A DNA stretch of 64,000 bases from Rummeliibacillus sp963792445 (GTDB taxonomy: Bacteria; Bacillota; Bacilli; Bacillales_A; Planococcaceae): contig CAWBWO010000014.1 in NCBI GenBank assembly GCA_963792445.1, positions 248,001 through 312,000 of the forward strand, in the 5' to 3' direction. The translations under genes and the position numbers were made by a program. Positions 27,284-36,743 of this stretch are shown here, in pieces. Numbering within the stretch: the stretch's first letter is position 1; every line of letters begins with the position of its first letter. The notes beneath the pieces were generated by a model. That model had not been told where the DNA came from. It saw only the letters and a list, made by a program, of their open reading frames with translations, and made no database searches.

Positions 27284-28084
27284 TTAGATAAATAGTTTTC
27301 CCATAAAAAGTTCATCTACATAACTTGAGTTAATCTTAACGGATTTACAACGTTTTCCTTCAACGGAAAATCCAAATTTTTTATAGAGTGATATAGCTTT
27401 TTGGTTGGATTCGATTACGGATAATTCTAAGCGACTAATGTTATGAGTACGAGCCCATTTCTCAGCTTCACTCATAAGGGCAGTCCCAATACTATTGTTT
27501 GCAAATTTCTCAAGAACACCAATTGTGATAGAGGCACAATGGTTTCTCCGATGTGCTTTATTTACCAGAATTGAAATAGCTCCGCCTATCTCGCCATTTA
27601 TAATTGCTACTAAAATAGTTGCAGAGTTTGTAGCTTTCCAATGCGTAATAAGTTTGCGAAGTCCCTGTACTGAAAGGGTGTGGTCTTTTTCACCATATAC
27701 CATATAATCTGTTTCAATAAACAATTGCTGATATAAACTAATAACTTCTCGTGCATCATCTAGTTCAATCGGGCGAATGATATATGTAGGGTGGATTGAT
27801 CGTGAATCTACTATTGAATTTTCAAGATTCGTAGGTTTTTCAAAAGTAATATGATAGCCTAGCTTAATGTCTGTTACATGGTAGCCATAATCTGTCCATG
27901 CAGTGAAATGCTTCAATGGTGGTTTCGTTTTCATCCACCAGCTTTTATTTAAATAAGAGGCATTAGGTAGTGGTTGACCCATAATCGTTTCGATTTCAGA
28001 AAAGGTTAATGTAATTTGATCTTGCATGAGTGCTTCAAAATAAGCAGCTAGTGGTATGTACTTCTTCTCAATCTTTTTTTCCAT
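27284..28084 (-). CDS. GNAT acetyltransferase with N-terminal DUF7662-like domain
   Basis: Protein of 266 residues. Residues 1-85 (KYIPLAAYFEAL ... LTFSEIETIMGQPLPNASYLNKSWW) look like the DUF7662 type domain. A GNAT fold follows from about residue 100 (YIIRPIELDDAREVISLYQQ) with the acyl-CoA loop near GVLEKFANNSIGTALM and the ENQ-type end SNQKAISLYKKFGF. The acceptor is unknown. It converges on the racemase/deacylase pair; in Geobacillus a GNAT succinyltransferase works with such enzymes, but that protein has different architecture as far as I recall. Confidence 0.7.
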   Translation of the reverse strand: MEKKIEKKYIPLAAYFEALMQDQITLTFSEIETIMGQPLPNASYLNKSWWMKTKPPLKHFTAWTDYGYHVTDIKLGYHITFEKPTNLENSIVDSRSIHPTYIIRPIELDDAREVISLYQQLFIETDYMVYGEKDHTLSVQGLRKLITHWKATNSATILVAIINGEIGGAISILVNKAHRRNHCASITIGVLEKFANNSIGTALMSEAEKWARTHNISRLELSVIESNQKAISLYKKFGFSVEGKRCKSVKINSSYVDELFMGKLFI

Positions 28085-28363
28085 TTGAAACCCTCTTTAA
28101 CAATAATATATAGAAATATTAACATAGAATTAATAAAAATGTATTTCTTTTTCACGTAAAATTAACTTGACAAAACATACCTATTTGATAATTGCTTTAA
28201 TAAGCGTTCTAATCCTGTTTTTCTGCAATAGCTCTTGGGTTATGTGGAAATGCTTTAGCCACTTTATAATGGAGAATTCATAGAAGAGTGTATCGTTCTT
28301 TTTCATCACTATATGTGATAAAATATAGTCGGAAATTGTAGATAATTTTTAGGAGGAATAATC

Positions 28364-29290
28364 ATGAGTAAAGTGCTTGTTTTTGGACACAAAAACCCTG
28401 ATACAGATACAATCACATCTGCATTAGTATATGCTTATTTAAAACAACAATTGGGAGTAGATGCGGAAGCTGTTCGCCTAGGTGAACCAAACAATGAAAC
28501 AGCATATGCATTAGAAAAATTCAGTTTTGAAGCACCACGCTTAGTAGAAAAAGTAGCTCCTGAAGCTGCTCAAGTAATTTTAGTTGACCACAACGAACGT
28601 CAACAATCTGCTAATGATATTACAGAAGTACAAATCACAGAAGTAATCGACCACCACCGTATTGCTAACTTTGAAACAGCTGATCCATTGTACTACCGTG
28701 CAGAACCAGTTGGTTGTACAGCAACTATTTTAAATAAGATTTTCAAAGAAAATGATATCGAAATCCCTGCTAATTATGCTGGTTTAATGCTTTCAGCTAT
28801 CATTTCTGATACATTATTATTCAAATCTCCAACTTGCACAGATCAAGATGTAAAAGCTGCAAAAGAACTTGCTGAAAAAGCTGGTGTTAATGCAGAAGAA
28901 TATGGCCTAGCAATGTTAAAAGCTGGAGCTGATTTAAGTGATAAATCTTTAGAGGATTTGCTTTCTCTTGATGCAAAAGAATTCTCTATGGGTGATCACA
29001 AAGTTGTTATCGCACAAGTGAATGCAGTTGATGTAAACGATGTCCTTGATCGTCAAGCTGAACTTGAAACATTACTAAATAAAGAAGTTGAAGAAAAAGG
29101 TTTAGATTTATTCTTCTTCGTAGTTACAGATATTTTAAATAATGATTCAGTAGCTGTACCAGTGGGTAAAGTAGCTGAAAAAGCTGCTCCAGCATTTGGC
29201 GCTACTTTAGAAAACAACCGTGTAGTTTTAAAAGGCGTTGTTTCTCGTAAAAAACAAATCGTTCCAGCTTTAACAGATGCATTAAAATAA
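28364..29290 (+). CDS. ppaC: Manganese-dependent inorganic pyrophosphatase PpaC
   Basis: Family II pyrophosphatase that hydrolyses PPi and drives biosynthesis, 308 residues as in B. subtilis. DHH-family metal motifs are present: FGHKNPDTDT at residue 7, LVDHNE, VIDHHRI and SDTLLFKSPT, and the C-terminal DHHA2 domain ends SRKKQIVPAL. The ATG follows AGGAGGAA. It is a single gene and shows strong codon bias, which fits high expression. Confidence 0.95.
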   Translation: MSKVLVFGHKNPDTDTITSALVYAYLKQQLGVDAEAVRLGEPNNETAYALEKFSFEAPRLVEKVAPEAAQVILVDHNERQQSANDITEVQITEVIDHHRIANFETADPLYYRAEPVGCTATILNKIFKENDIEIPANYAGLMLSAIISDTLLFKSPTCTDQDVKAAKELAEKAGVNAEEYGLAMLKAGADLSDKSLEDLLSLDAKEFSMGDHKVVIAQVNAVDVNDVLDRQAELETLLNKEVEEKGLDLFFFVVTDILNNDSVAVPVGKVAEKAAPAFGATLENNRVVLKGVVSRKKQIVPALTDALK

Positions 29291-29302
29291 TTTTTGTACA
29301 TT

Positions 29303-29345
29303 AAAAAGCTGTCCAATTCATTCTAGAATTGGACAGCTTTTTTCA
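29303..29345. terminator. Bidirectional terminator after ppaC
   Basis: AAAGCTGTCCAATTC and GAATTGGACAGCTTT form a 15-bp stem flanked by A and T tracts. Confidence 0.9.
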
Positions 29346-30719
29346 TTTTTTTAAATCTAATGGTTTTACAGCAGGTCCTTCTAAGACAGAACCATCTTTT
29401 TTAAATCGTGAGCCATGACAAGGACAATCCCATGTTTCATCTGCTTCATTCCATCTTGTCTTACAACCTAGATGCGTACATCTTGGCATAGAACTTCTCG
29501 TGACATATCCGCCTACCAAATCTATGACTGTCTGCCCACCAATTTTCAAACCTTGCAATAGGGCATCACCAAGCTTCGTATGTTTTGGTGAGTAAAGTTC
29601 AATTCCTTCATTTGGACGACCTAAAATCCCATCACTTACAATTTGCCCTGCTACAAGTGAATTGGAGATTCCCCATTTTCTAAACCCTGTTGCAAGCCAA
29701 ACATTAGGGTGACCAGAACTAATTTGGCCAACATATGGAAGTAAATCTGGCGTTTCTGGATCTTGCGCTGACCATTTGTATCGAATGTCGGTAGCAGCAA
29801 AATTTCCTAATGCCTCTTTTTCAATGGCTTCATAGAAAATATTCGTATTCGAAGATGAACCGGCGCGTTGTGAGGATCCAACAAGTAGTGTGTAATAATC
29901 ATCATCGATTTTAACGGTACGGATAGAACGGTTAGGCTGATCAATCGATAGATATTGTCCAGAATAAGGTTCGGAACATTTAAAAGCAACCATGTAAGAG
30001 CGATTTACTTTTAGTTTAACTAGTTGCAAACCAATTAAGGCTTCTAATGGATAATGTGAGCAAATAACTAAATCCTTACAATGGACAATTTGCTTATTCT
30101 CAAGCTCAACATAGGGGTTTGCTAAGTTGATATGTGCTACACGGGAATTTTCGTAAAACTTGGCGCCCGCTTTTACCGCTTTTTCCATAATGCTTTGTCC
30201 AAAAAGCACGGGATGTATTTGAGCTTGATCTAACATAGCAATGGAAGCTTTAAAGCTGTAGGGAATCTCCCCCTTTTCTCCAAACGTACCAGGAATGTGT
30301 AATTGTTTATAAGCTTCCCACTCATCTTCTATCTTTTTGATATTTTTGCCTTCTAACGTATATAAATAAGAGGTAGCGGGTTGAATGATTGAAGGGTCAA
30401 CAAGATCTAAAGCATGCGAAATGGCTTTCTGATTTAGTTCATAATAGAGTCGTGCAGATTCTGTTCCGAATTTTTCAATAATTGATTGATAAACAGGGCC
30501 ATGTTGTGCTGTTAGCTTGCCAGTGGAATTTCCTGTTGCACCATGTAATATAGAATTTCCTTCAAGTAAAACTACATCTTTGCCTGCCTTAGCTAAATGA
30601 TAGGCAGTCATTATTCCACTTAGTCCACCTCCAATAATACAAACGTCTGTATGTACAGATTCTTCAAGGGGTGGTTTAACAATTGTTCGCTTATTTTGTA
30701 ACCAGATAGATGAATTCAT
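29343..30719 (-). CDS. FAD-dependent oxidoreductase with C-terminal Rieske domain (YhfW-like)
   Basis: Two-domain protein of 458 residues. The N-terminal DAO fold binds FAD (VCIIGGGLSGIMTAYHLAKAG). The last 80 residues form a Rieske [2Fe-2S] domain with CTHLGC and CPCHGSRF ligands. B. subtilis YhfW has the same fusion and no firmly known substrate. The ATG at 30719 has AGGAGATT upstream; the longer ORF start at 30812 lacks this. It is divergent from frnE. The Rieske centre suggests electron transfer from the flavin to an unknown acceptor. Confidence 0.88.
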   Translation of the reverse strand: MNSSIWLQNKRTIVKPPLEESVHTDVCIIGGGLSGIMTAYHLAKAGKDVVLLEGNSILHGATGNSTGKLTAQHGPVYQSIIEKFGTESARLYYELNQKAISHALDLVDPSIIQPATSYLYTLEGKNIKKIEDEWEAYKQLHIPGTFGEKGEIPYSFKASIAMLDQAQIHPVLFGQSIMEKAVKAGAKFYENSRVAHINLANPYVELENKQIVHCKDLVICSHYPLEALIGLQLVKLKVNRSYMVAFKCSEPYSGQYLSIDQPNRSIRTVKIDDDYYTLLVGSSQRAGSSSNTNIFYEAIEKEALGNFAATDIRYKWSAQDPETPDLLPYVGQISSGHPNVWLATGFRKWGISNSLVAGQIVSDGILGRPNEGIELYSPKHTKLGDALLQGLKIGGQTVIDLVGGYVTRSSMPRCTHLGCKTRWNEADETWDCPCHGSRFKKDGSVLEGPAVKPLDLKK

Positions 30720-30834
30720 AGAATCTCCTACTTTTTTATAATTAGAATGTGTAGTAAGGAAAAAATCATTCATATGCAGATAAATTGCCATTCGAATTAG
30801 TGACTTATACAATTAGTGCAAGAGGTGAGTAAAC

Positions 30835-31543
30835 ATGAAAATAGAAATATGGTCAGATTATGTATGCCCATTTTGCTATATCGGTAAACGTGAGTTAGAA
30901 AATGCATTGAAAAAAACAGGCTATCAAGATCAAGTAGAAGTGGAATTAAAAAGTTATCAACTAAGTCCAGATGCGCAAGCTTCAACAGAAGAAAGTATCT
31001 ATGAATCTTTGGCGAAGAAATATGGAATGACGATTGAACAGGCAAAACAACAATCAGAAGGAATTATTGCTCGTGCCAACAGTCTTGGATCTAAATTATC
31101 ATTATGAAAATTTAAGCCCTGCCAATACATTTAAAGCACATCGACTTGCAAAATATGCTGAATCAGTTGGCAAAGGTGCGGAGATGAGCGAACGATTATT
31201 ACGAGCATACTTTAGTGAATCGAAACAAATTGGATTAGCTGATGTATTAGTAGAGCTAGCAGTTGAAGTAGGGTTAGACAAACAAGCAGTTGAAGATATA
31301 CTAAATGATGGATCTTTTGCAGACGAAGTATTAACAGATATTGAGCAAGCCTCCCAAATTGGCGTGAGAGGTGTTCCTTTCTTTGTAATCAACGGGAAAT
31401 ACGCAATTTCAGGTGCCCAACCAGGCGAAGTATTTGAACAAGCAGTTCGAAAGGTAGCGGAAGAAGATGGCTTACGACCAAGTCTTAAAATGATGGGGCA
31501 AGAAGGAACAGGCATTTGCACAGATGGCAAATGTGAATTATAA
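30835..31543 (+). pseudogene. DsbA-family dithiol oxidoreductase FrnE-like, one frameshift
   Basis: Cytoplasmic thioredoxin-fold protein of about 235 residues. The active site CPFC is in SDYVCPFCYIGKRELENAL, and the cis-Pro loop is in GVRGVPFFVINGKYAISGAQP. It matches the FrnE/YwbO group linked to oxidative stress. The frame breaks around 31085-31095; removing one A from the run at 31093-31095 gives LGSNYHYENLSPANTF, which aligns with family members without gaps. The ATG at 30835 follows AGAGGTGAG. Confidence 0.83.
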
Positions 31544-31663
31544 AATTCGGTCAAAAGTATGAGAACATGTTCGTTGACTTCGAACGTGTTTTCTTTTAAA
31601 ATAAAATTATCTCGAATTAGAGATATTAAAATTGATATTTATTGAAAGTGAGAGAAATATATA

Positions 31664-32311
31664 ATGACTAACGTTTTAGTAGTAAAAGCAAATAACCGTC
31701 CAGCTGATGAAGCGTTTCAAGTAAAATGTACGAAACATTCATGGAAGAATTAGAAGGATCAGATCTAAACGTTACTGTTTATGATGTATTTGAAGAAGAC
31801 ACTCCATACTTCGGACAAGATCTTCTTGAAGCATTTGGTAAAGTACAAAATGGTGAAGAATTATCAGAACTTCAACAACGTACACTTGCTGCAAAACAAA
31901 AAGCAATGGATGCAATTTCAGCTGCTGATGTAGTAGTATTTGCATTCCCATTATGGAACTTAACAATCCCTGCTAAATTACAAACATTTGTTGACTATGT
32001 ATATGCTGCAGGTTTCGCATTCAAATATGATGAAAATGGTAACAATGGTTAGCTTAATGCCAGAGAAAAAAGCTATTTTCTTAAATGCTCGTGGTGGTAT
32101 CTATTCAACTCCAGAAGCAGCACCAATGGAAATGGCAGTTAACTACATGCGTAACGTATTCGGTGGCGTATTCGGTATGCAAATCATCGATGAAGTTATT
32201 ATCGAAGGACATACTGCAATGTCTGATAAAGCACAAGAAATCATTGCAAATGGTTTAGAAGAAGTTAAAGCAGCAGCAAAACGCTTAGTTGAAATGACTG
32301 TTAAAGCTTAA
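31664..32311 (+). pseudogene. azoR: FMN-dependent NADH-azoreductase, two frameshifts
   Basis: Flavodoxin-like reductase of azo dyes and quinones, about 215 residues. It reads MTNVLVVKANNRPADEA at the N-terminus, the FMN contact FAFPLWNLTIPAKLQTFVDYV and LNARGGIYS later, as in B. subtilis AzoR1/AzoR2. One A is missing from the run at 31723-31726 (restores SVKMYETF-like FQVKMYETFMEEL) and one A is surplus at 32044-32045 (restores NGNMVSLMPEKKA). Quinone detoxification would match the nearby catE/catR locus. Confidence 0.88.
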
Positions 32312-32333
32312 TTTTATAAATAACTTTTTATAG

Positions 32334-32368
32334 AGGCAAGTATCTACTATTTAGATACTTGCCTTTTT
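32334..32368 (+). terminator. Intrinsic terminator after azoR
   Basis: AGGCAAGTATCTA pairs with TAGATACTTGCCT, followed by TTTT. Confidence 0.85.
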
Positions 32369-32384
32369 CTTTACTTATGAAAAA

Positions 32385-33291
32385 CTACTCATCCAAATGA
32401 CTCTCGCTTAATTCCTGAAAGAAACTAATAAACTCTCTTGCCGCAGCCGATAAATAGCTGATTTGTCCGCCATACTAAAGAAGACTGTTTCATCCAAGGA
32501 TTTTGATCGATTGAGATGATTTGGCAGTTCTCTAGAAATTGCGATTCAACCATGGATAATAGGCAAAATGGTGGCACCAAAGCCCATTTTGACTAGGTTT
32601 AATAAAATAGCTGAATCATGACATTCACATAAAATGCTAGGTGTTAAATTTAATCGTTGAAATTCATCGATAATTTGTCCATATAAACTATTTCCTTCTG
32701 ATGGGCCTAACAATATTAGTGGAGCATTCGCGATTTCCTTAATGCTAATAGGCTCTTGAATCAGTGCATATTCTCTTTGGAAACAATAAAAACACAAGGA
32801 TCCTGGTTTTGAACTTTGAATCGATTCTACTCCTTGTGAATGTGGAACCAGCTGCTATCGCAATATCAATCGTATGATTTTCTAGAAGTTCCATCAGATG
32901 AGTAGAGTTGCCTTCCCAAACACTAAATTTCACGTTTGGATATTTCTTTCGAAAGGATTTTAACGTTGAGAGCATAAGAGGGGCACTATATATAGTTGCT
33001 CCAATCGCTAAAGTACCACTGATTTCTTTACCGTATTCCTGAACTTCTAAAATGGCTTCATCTAAATTGTAAATAACTTGTTTTGCTTTGTTTAAAAAAA
33101 GCTTTCCTTGAACTGTAAGAACAACTTTTTTCTTTTTATTCCTTTCAAATAATGTAACTCCTAATTCATCTTCCATCATTTTTAATTGTCTACTAAGTGG
33201 AGGCTGTGCCATATGTAATTTTTCAGCAGCCTTTGTGATTGATCCCTTCCTCAGCAATTGCTATGAAATACCGTAATTGTCTAATGTCCAA
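32385..33291 (-). pseudogene. bsdA: LysR regulator BsdA-like, at least five frameshifts
   Basis: Regulator of about 300 residues, divergent from bsdBCD as in B. subtilis, where BsdA activates that operon on salicylate. A TTG at 33291 begins LDIRQLRYFIAIAEEG, then SITKAAEKLHMAQPPLSRQLKMMEDELGVTLFER (winged helix). The chain resumes in other frames as VQNQDPCVFIVSKE, YALIQEPISIKEI and GFGATILP, ending SAAAREFISFFQELSESHLDE at 32385. Breaks lie near 33243, 32815, 32770, 32558 and 32459. This is the most damaged gene in the window, so it is either truly decayed or sits in poor-quality sequence. Confidence 0.75.
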
Positions 33292-33319
33292 GAAAAATAT
33301 CCCCCTATATTAAATAAAT

Positions 33320-33334
33320 ATACCTAATAGGTAT
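33320..33334. promoter_or_regulatory. Candidate BsdA operator
   Basis: ATACCT-AAT-AGGTAT is a perfect palindrome in the bsdA-bsdB divergent promoter region. A second symmetric A+T stretch (TAATAGATATTATTA) follows at 33348-33362. The related ATACCTTTT-AAGTAT arrangement recurs between bsdB and bsdC, near 34098. Confidence 0.6.
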
Positions 33335-33440
33335 TATACATAAATTTAATAGATATTATTAATATATATAAAACCGCTGTATACTTTTTATTAGATATTT
33401 TGAATTTCTTAATTAACGAAATATGAAAGGGGAAACTCCA

Positions 33441-34016
33441 ATGAAAATAATTATAGGAATAACAGGGGCAACTGGAGCCATTTTCGGTATACGTCTCTTA
33501 GAATTGCTAAAAGACACAGGAGTGGAAACACATCTAGTTATGTCTCAATGGGCAAATGTAACGATTGAATCTGAAACAACCTATACAGTAAAAGAAGTAA
33601 AAGAATTGGCGGATTATGTATATTCCAATAAAGATTTAGGAGCTAAAATTTCAAGTGGTTCTTTTCAAGTGGATGGAATGATTGTCGCTCCATGTAGTAT
33701 GAAAACTTTGGCATCTATTAGAGTCGGGCTAGCTGATAATTTAATTACTCGTGCAGCAGACGTCATGTTAAAAGAACGAAAAAAATTGCTACTATTAACC
33801 CGCGAAACCCCTCTAAATGATATTCATCTAGAAAATATGTTGAAATTATCTCAAATGGGAGCAGTGATTATGCCTCCAATGCCTGCCTTTTACAATAATC
33901 CACAAACTTTAGATGATATGGTGAATCATATTGTAAGTAGAACATTAGATCAATTTGGCCTGTTTTCACCTGTTTCACGAAGATGGGAAGGATTAAAAGA
34001 ATCACGATACAAATAA
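33441..34016 (+). CDS. bsdB: Flavin prenyltransferase-like subunit BsdB (UbiX family)
   Basis: UbiX/Pad1-type enzyme of 191 residues that makes prenylated FMN, the cofactor used by the UbiD-type decarboxylase encoded next. It has the N-terminal flavin motif GITGATGAIFGIRLLELLK, the SGSFQVDGMIVAPCSMKTLA region and the C-terminal RETPLN and PPMPAFY segments. The ATG at 33441 follows AGGGGAAA; the ORF could start at 33423 but without a ribosome site. First gene of bsdBCD. Confidence 0.92.
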   Translation: MKIIIGITGATGAIFGIRLLELLKDTGVETHLVMSQWANVTIESETTYTVKEVKELADYVYSNKDLGAKISSGSFQVDGMIVAPCSMKTLASIRVGLADNLITRAADVMLKERKKLLLLTRETPLNDIHLENMLKLSQMGAVIMPPMPAFYNNPQTLDDMVNHIVSRTLDQFGLFSPVSRRWEGLKESRYK

Positions 34017-34217
34017 GTTTTAAGAAAATCAGAGTGAAATAAAATAATCGAATGTCCGATTTTGTGATATTCGAATTTTTTGATTAGATCGACAAATAAT
34101 ATACCTTTTAAGTATAATTAAAATATATAATAGATATTTTAAGTATTTAATATTTGAGAGTAATATGAAATTAGAGCAACAAACAATTTAAGTAAAAATA
34201 AATTGGAGGTATGCATG

Positions 34218-35645
34218 ATGGCATATAGAGATTTAAGAGAATTCTTAGCGTTACTTGAATCAGAAAATCAATTAATCCGTATTAAAGATCAGGTTATGCC
34301 TGAACCAGATTTAAGTGCAATAGGACGTTCTGCACCAAATTTAGAAAATGGACCAGCAGTACTTGTTGAAAATATTAAAGGTTATAAAACGCCGCTTGTT
34401 TTAAACGTGCACGGTTCTTGGGCTAACCATGCTTTAATGCTAAATTTACCAAAAGATACACCTGTTAAAGAACAATTCTTTGCATTAAAAGATAAATGGG
34501 ACCAATATCCAGTAAAACCTGTTTGGGTTGATAAAAAAGAAGCACCGGTTAAAGAAGTAATCATTGAAAATGACATCAACTTATTCGATATCTTACCATT
34601 ATTCCGCATCAATCAATTTGACGCTGGATTCTATCTTTCAAAAGCATTAATCGTAAGTAAAGACCCAAATAAACCAGATAGTTATGAAGAACAAAATGCT
34701 GGTACTTATCGTATCCAAGTAAAAGGAAAAGATAAAGTAGCCATTCAACCACTACCATTCCACGATATTGCCGTTCATTTACGAAATGCAGAAGAACTCA
34801 ATGAACCACTTCCTATTGCGATTTGTTTAGGAAATGATCCAGTACTTAGCTTCATGGCTAGTACGCCAATCGCATATGTTCAATCTGAATATGACTTTGC
34901 AGGCGCATTAAAAGGCGAACCAATCGAATTAACAAAAAGTGAAGATGGCAATTTAGATATTCCAGCTCGAAGTGAAATTGTGTTGGAAGGTTATATCGAA
35001 CCTCGTATTCGAGAAGTAGAAGGACCATTTGGTGAATTCCCAGGTAGTTATTCAGGAGCACGCCGTCAACCAATCGTGAAAATTACGAAAATCACTCACC
35101 GTCACAACCCAATTTTCGAAAACCTATATTTAGGTATGCCTTGGACTGAAATTGACTACTTAATGGCTCTAAATACAAGTATTCCATTATATGAACAATT
35201 AAAACGTGATTTCCCTGAAGTACAAGCTGTCAATGCAATGTATACACATGGTATCGGTGCCATCGTTTCAACAAAATCACGCTTTGGTGGTTATGGAAAA
35301 GCTGTTGCTATGAGATTATTATCTACTCCTCACGGTATGCCATATACAAAAGTAGTTATAGTGGTGGATGAATTCGTTGATCCATTCAATTTGGAACAAG
35401 TAATGTGGGCTGTTACAACACGTGTACGTCCAGACAAAGATGTCTTCAAAATACCATTTGCACCAGGTATGCCACTAGATCCAGCATCTGAACCAGCTGG
35501 TATGCATACTAAATTAGTCATCGATGCAACAACTCCAGTAGCTCCTGATGTTTGGAGAGATACGGAACTTTTATCTGTACCAGAAAAAACTGAAGAATGG
35601 ACAGAAATTCTTCGCAACTTAGCCAAAGAAGGAGGAAATAAATAA
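34218..35645 (+). CDS. bsdC: Hydroxyarylic acid decarboxylase subunit BsdC (UbiD family)
   Basis: Prenyl-FMN dependent decarboxylase of 475 residues, acting on vanillate/4-hydroxybenzoate-type phenolic acids in B. subtilis and so relieving phenolic acid stress. The UbiD pattern is clear: YRDLREFLALLESENQLIRI, EDGNLDIPARSEIVLEGYI, EGPFGEFPGSYSG (with the conserved Glu) and the C-terminal DKDVFKIPFAPGMPLDPAS. The ATG at 34218 is chosen for its 7-bp spacing from GGAGGT. The 201-bp gap after bsdB is A+T-rich and may hold another regulator site. Confidence 0.92.
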   Translation: MAYRDLREFLALLESENQLIRIKDQVMPEPDLSAIGRSAPNLENGPAVLVENIKGYKTPLVLNVHGSWANHALMLNLPKDTPVKEQFFALKDKWDQYPVKPVWVDKKEAPVKEVIIENDINLFDILPLFRINQFDAGFYLSKALIVSKDPNKPDSYEEQNAGTYRIQVKGKDKVAIQPLPFHDIAVHLRNAEELNEPLPIAICLGNDPVLSFMASTPIAYVQSEYDFAGALKGEPIELTKSEDGNLDIPARSEIVLEGYIEPRIREVEGPFGEFPGSYSGARRQPIVKITKITHRHNPIFENLYLGMPWTEIDYLMALNTSIPLYEQLKRDFPEVQAVNAMYTHGIGAIVSTKSRFGGYGKAVAMRLLSTPHGMPYTKVVIVVDEFVDPFNLEQVMWAVTTRVRPDKDVFKIPFAPGMPLDPASEPAGMHTKLVIDATTPVAPDVWRDTELLSVPEKTEEWTEILRNLAKEGGNK

Positions 35646-35869
35646 TGAAATGTCCTAGATGTGATTCTGAAAAAGTAAGTTTATTAACAAAAGCACCAGT
35701 AGATGATGCTTGGGAAGTATATATTTGCGGTACTTGCCATTTTTCATGGAGAAGCACAGAACCTGACTACATTACAGATCCTGAAAAATACGATAAACGT
35801 TTCAAATTAAATCCTGCTGATTTTGATAGCTTAGATCAAATTCCACCAATTCCTGAATTGAAAAAATAA
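35645..35869 (+). CDS. bsdD: Hydroxyarylic acid decarboxylase subunit BsdD
   Basis: Small third subunit of 74 residues found with BsdB and BsdC. It has a CPRC and CGTC pair (MKCPRCDSEKVSLLTKAPVDD ... ICGTCHFSWRSTEP), a likely zinc ribbon. The start codon overlaps the bsdC stop in TAATG. Its exact role in the complex is not known, though the operon is conserved. Confidence 0.92.
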   Translation: MKCPRCDSEKVSLLTKAPVDDAWEVYICGTCHFSWRSTEPDYITDPEKYDKRFKLNPADFDSLDQIPPIPELKK

Positions 35870-35876
35870 ACATTTT

Positions 35877-35922
35877 TCCTCTATTCCTCTTTCTTTTGGA
35901 AGGGGAATAGAGGTCTTTTTAT
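35877..35922 (+). terminator. Intrinsic terminator after bsdBCD
   Basis: CCTCTATTCC pairs with GGAATAGAGG and is followed by TCTTTTT. Confidence 0.85.
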
Positions 35923-36050
35923 TTTTGAAAGGTAGTTCCGAATTAAGCTGATTGTAGAGGGCTTGTCTAATGCATTCAAAAAAAATCATGTTATGATGAA
36001 AAGAAGTCATACTATTACTAAATATAAATTCCAAATGGATAAAGGTGATT

Positions 36051-36518
36051 ATGATGGTGGAAAAAGCAGAACTACCTATAGATATTTTTGAATTATTAAA
36101 TGGTCAAGAACTTGAAAAAAAACAGCATGAAGCGATGCTTTTACTAACCGTAAATGAGGAGGGCTATCCACATAATGCGATGGTAAGTGTCGGAGAGGTT
36201 GTTGCATTAAATCATCATCAACTAAGAATTGGCTTATGGCCAAACACTTCTTCAACAGCCAATATATTACGATCAAAAAAGGCAACATTGGTGATCATCT
36301 ATGCGGGAAAAGCCCATTATATTCGTCTCTCCTTAAAAAGCCTTGGCATACTTCCTAATGCGGAATACAAAAGAGAAAGATTTGAAGCTGAAGTTGTATG
36401 GCTACGCTCAGATGAGGCAAAGTATGCCGATATTACTTCGGGGATTCAGATTAATTTAAAAGATCCACAAGAAGTATTGGATCGATGGGGTAAGACAATT
36501 AAAGAAATTCTACAATAA
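36051..36518 (+). CDS. Pyridoxamine-5'-phosphate-oxidase-like (FMN split-barrel) protein
   Basis: Protein of about 155 residues resembling the FMN-binding split barrel: LLLTVNEEGYPHNAMVSVGEVVALN is the strand pair that usually holds the flavin, followed by LRIGLWPNTSSTANILRSKKATLVI. Substrate and reaction are unknown. Two consecutive ATG codons at 36051 and 36054 follow AAAGGTGA. A sigma-A-like promoter (TTGTCT...TATGAT) lies near 35960-35995. It could be a flavin or heme-type binding protein rather than a true oxidase. Confidence 0.6.
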   Translation: MMVEKAELPIDIFELLNGQELEKKQHEAMLLLTVNEEGYPHNAMVSVGEVVALNHHQLRIGLWPNTSSTANILRSKKATLVIIYAGKAHYIRLSLKSLGILPNAEYKRERFEAEVVWLRSDEAKYADITSGIQINLKDPQEVLDRWGKTIKEILQ

Positions 36519-36613
36519 TGACCAATACAAAAAAAGGCAAAAGAAGATGTTTCTTCTTTCGTTTAGCTTTCGCAATAAAATTATTCAATAGAGTAAGTCA
36601 CATAGAGTTTTTA

Positions 36614-36665
36614 CTCATGCCACTCTAGATGGCGCTTTCCGAGCTTACAAGCGGTGAGCCTTCTC
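36614..36665. repeat. Fragment of a dispersed Bacillales repeat
   Basis: GGCGCTTTCCG...GCGGTGAGCC resembles the G+C-rich intergenic repeat known across Bacillus-type genomes (core GGCGCTTTCCGC...GGTGAGCC). It is recognised from memory and is short. Confidence 0.4.
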
Positions 36666-36701
36666 ATCACAACAAAAAAAACGAGTCGTGTATAAAACAA
36701 A

Positions 36702-36730
36702 AAAACGAGTCGCGTAATGCGACTCGTTTT
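36702..36730 (-). terminator. Terminator after yceI
   Basis: AAAACGAGTCGC (36702-36713) pairs with GCGACTCGTTTT (36719-36730). A partial copy of the left arm (AAAACGAGTCG) precedes it near 36679. Confidence 0.8.
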
Positions 36731-36743
36731 AAAGTTAATTGAA

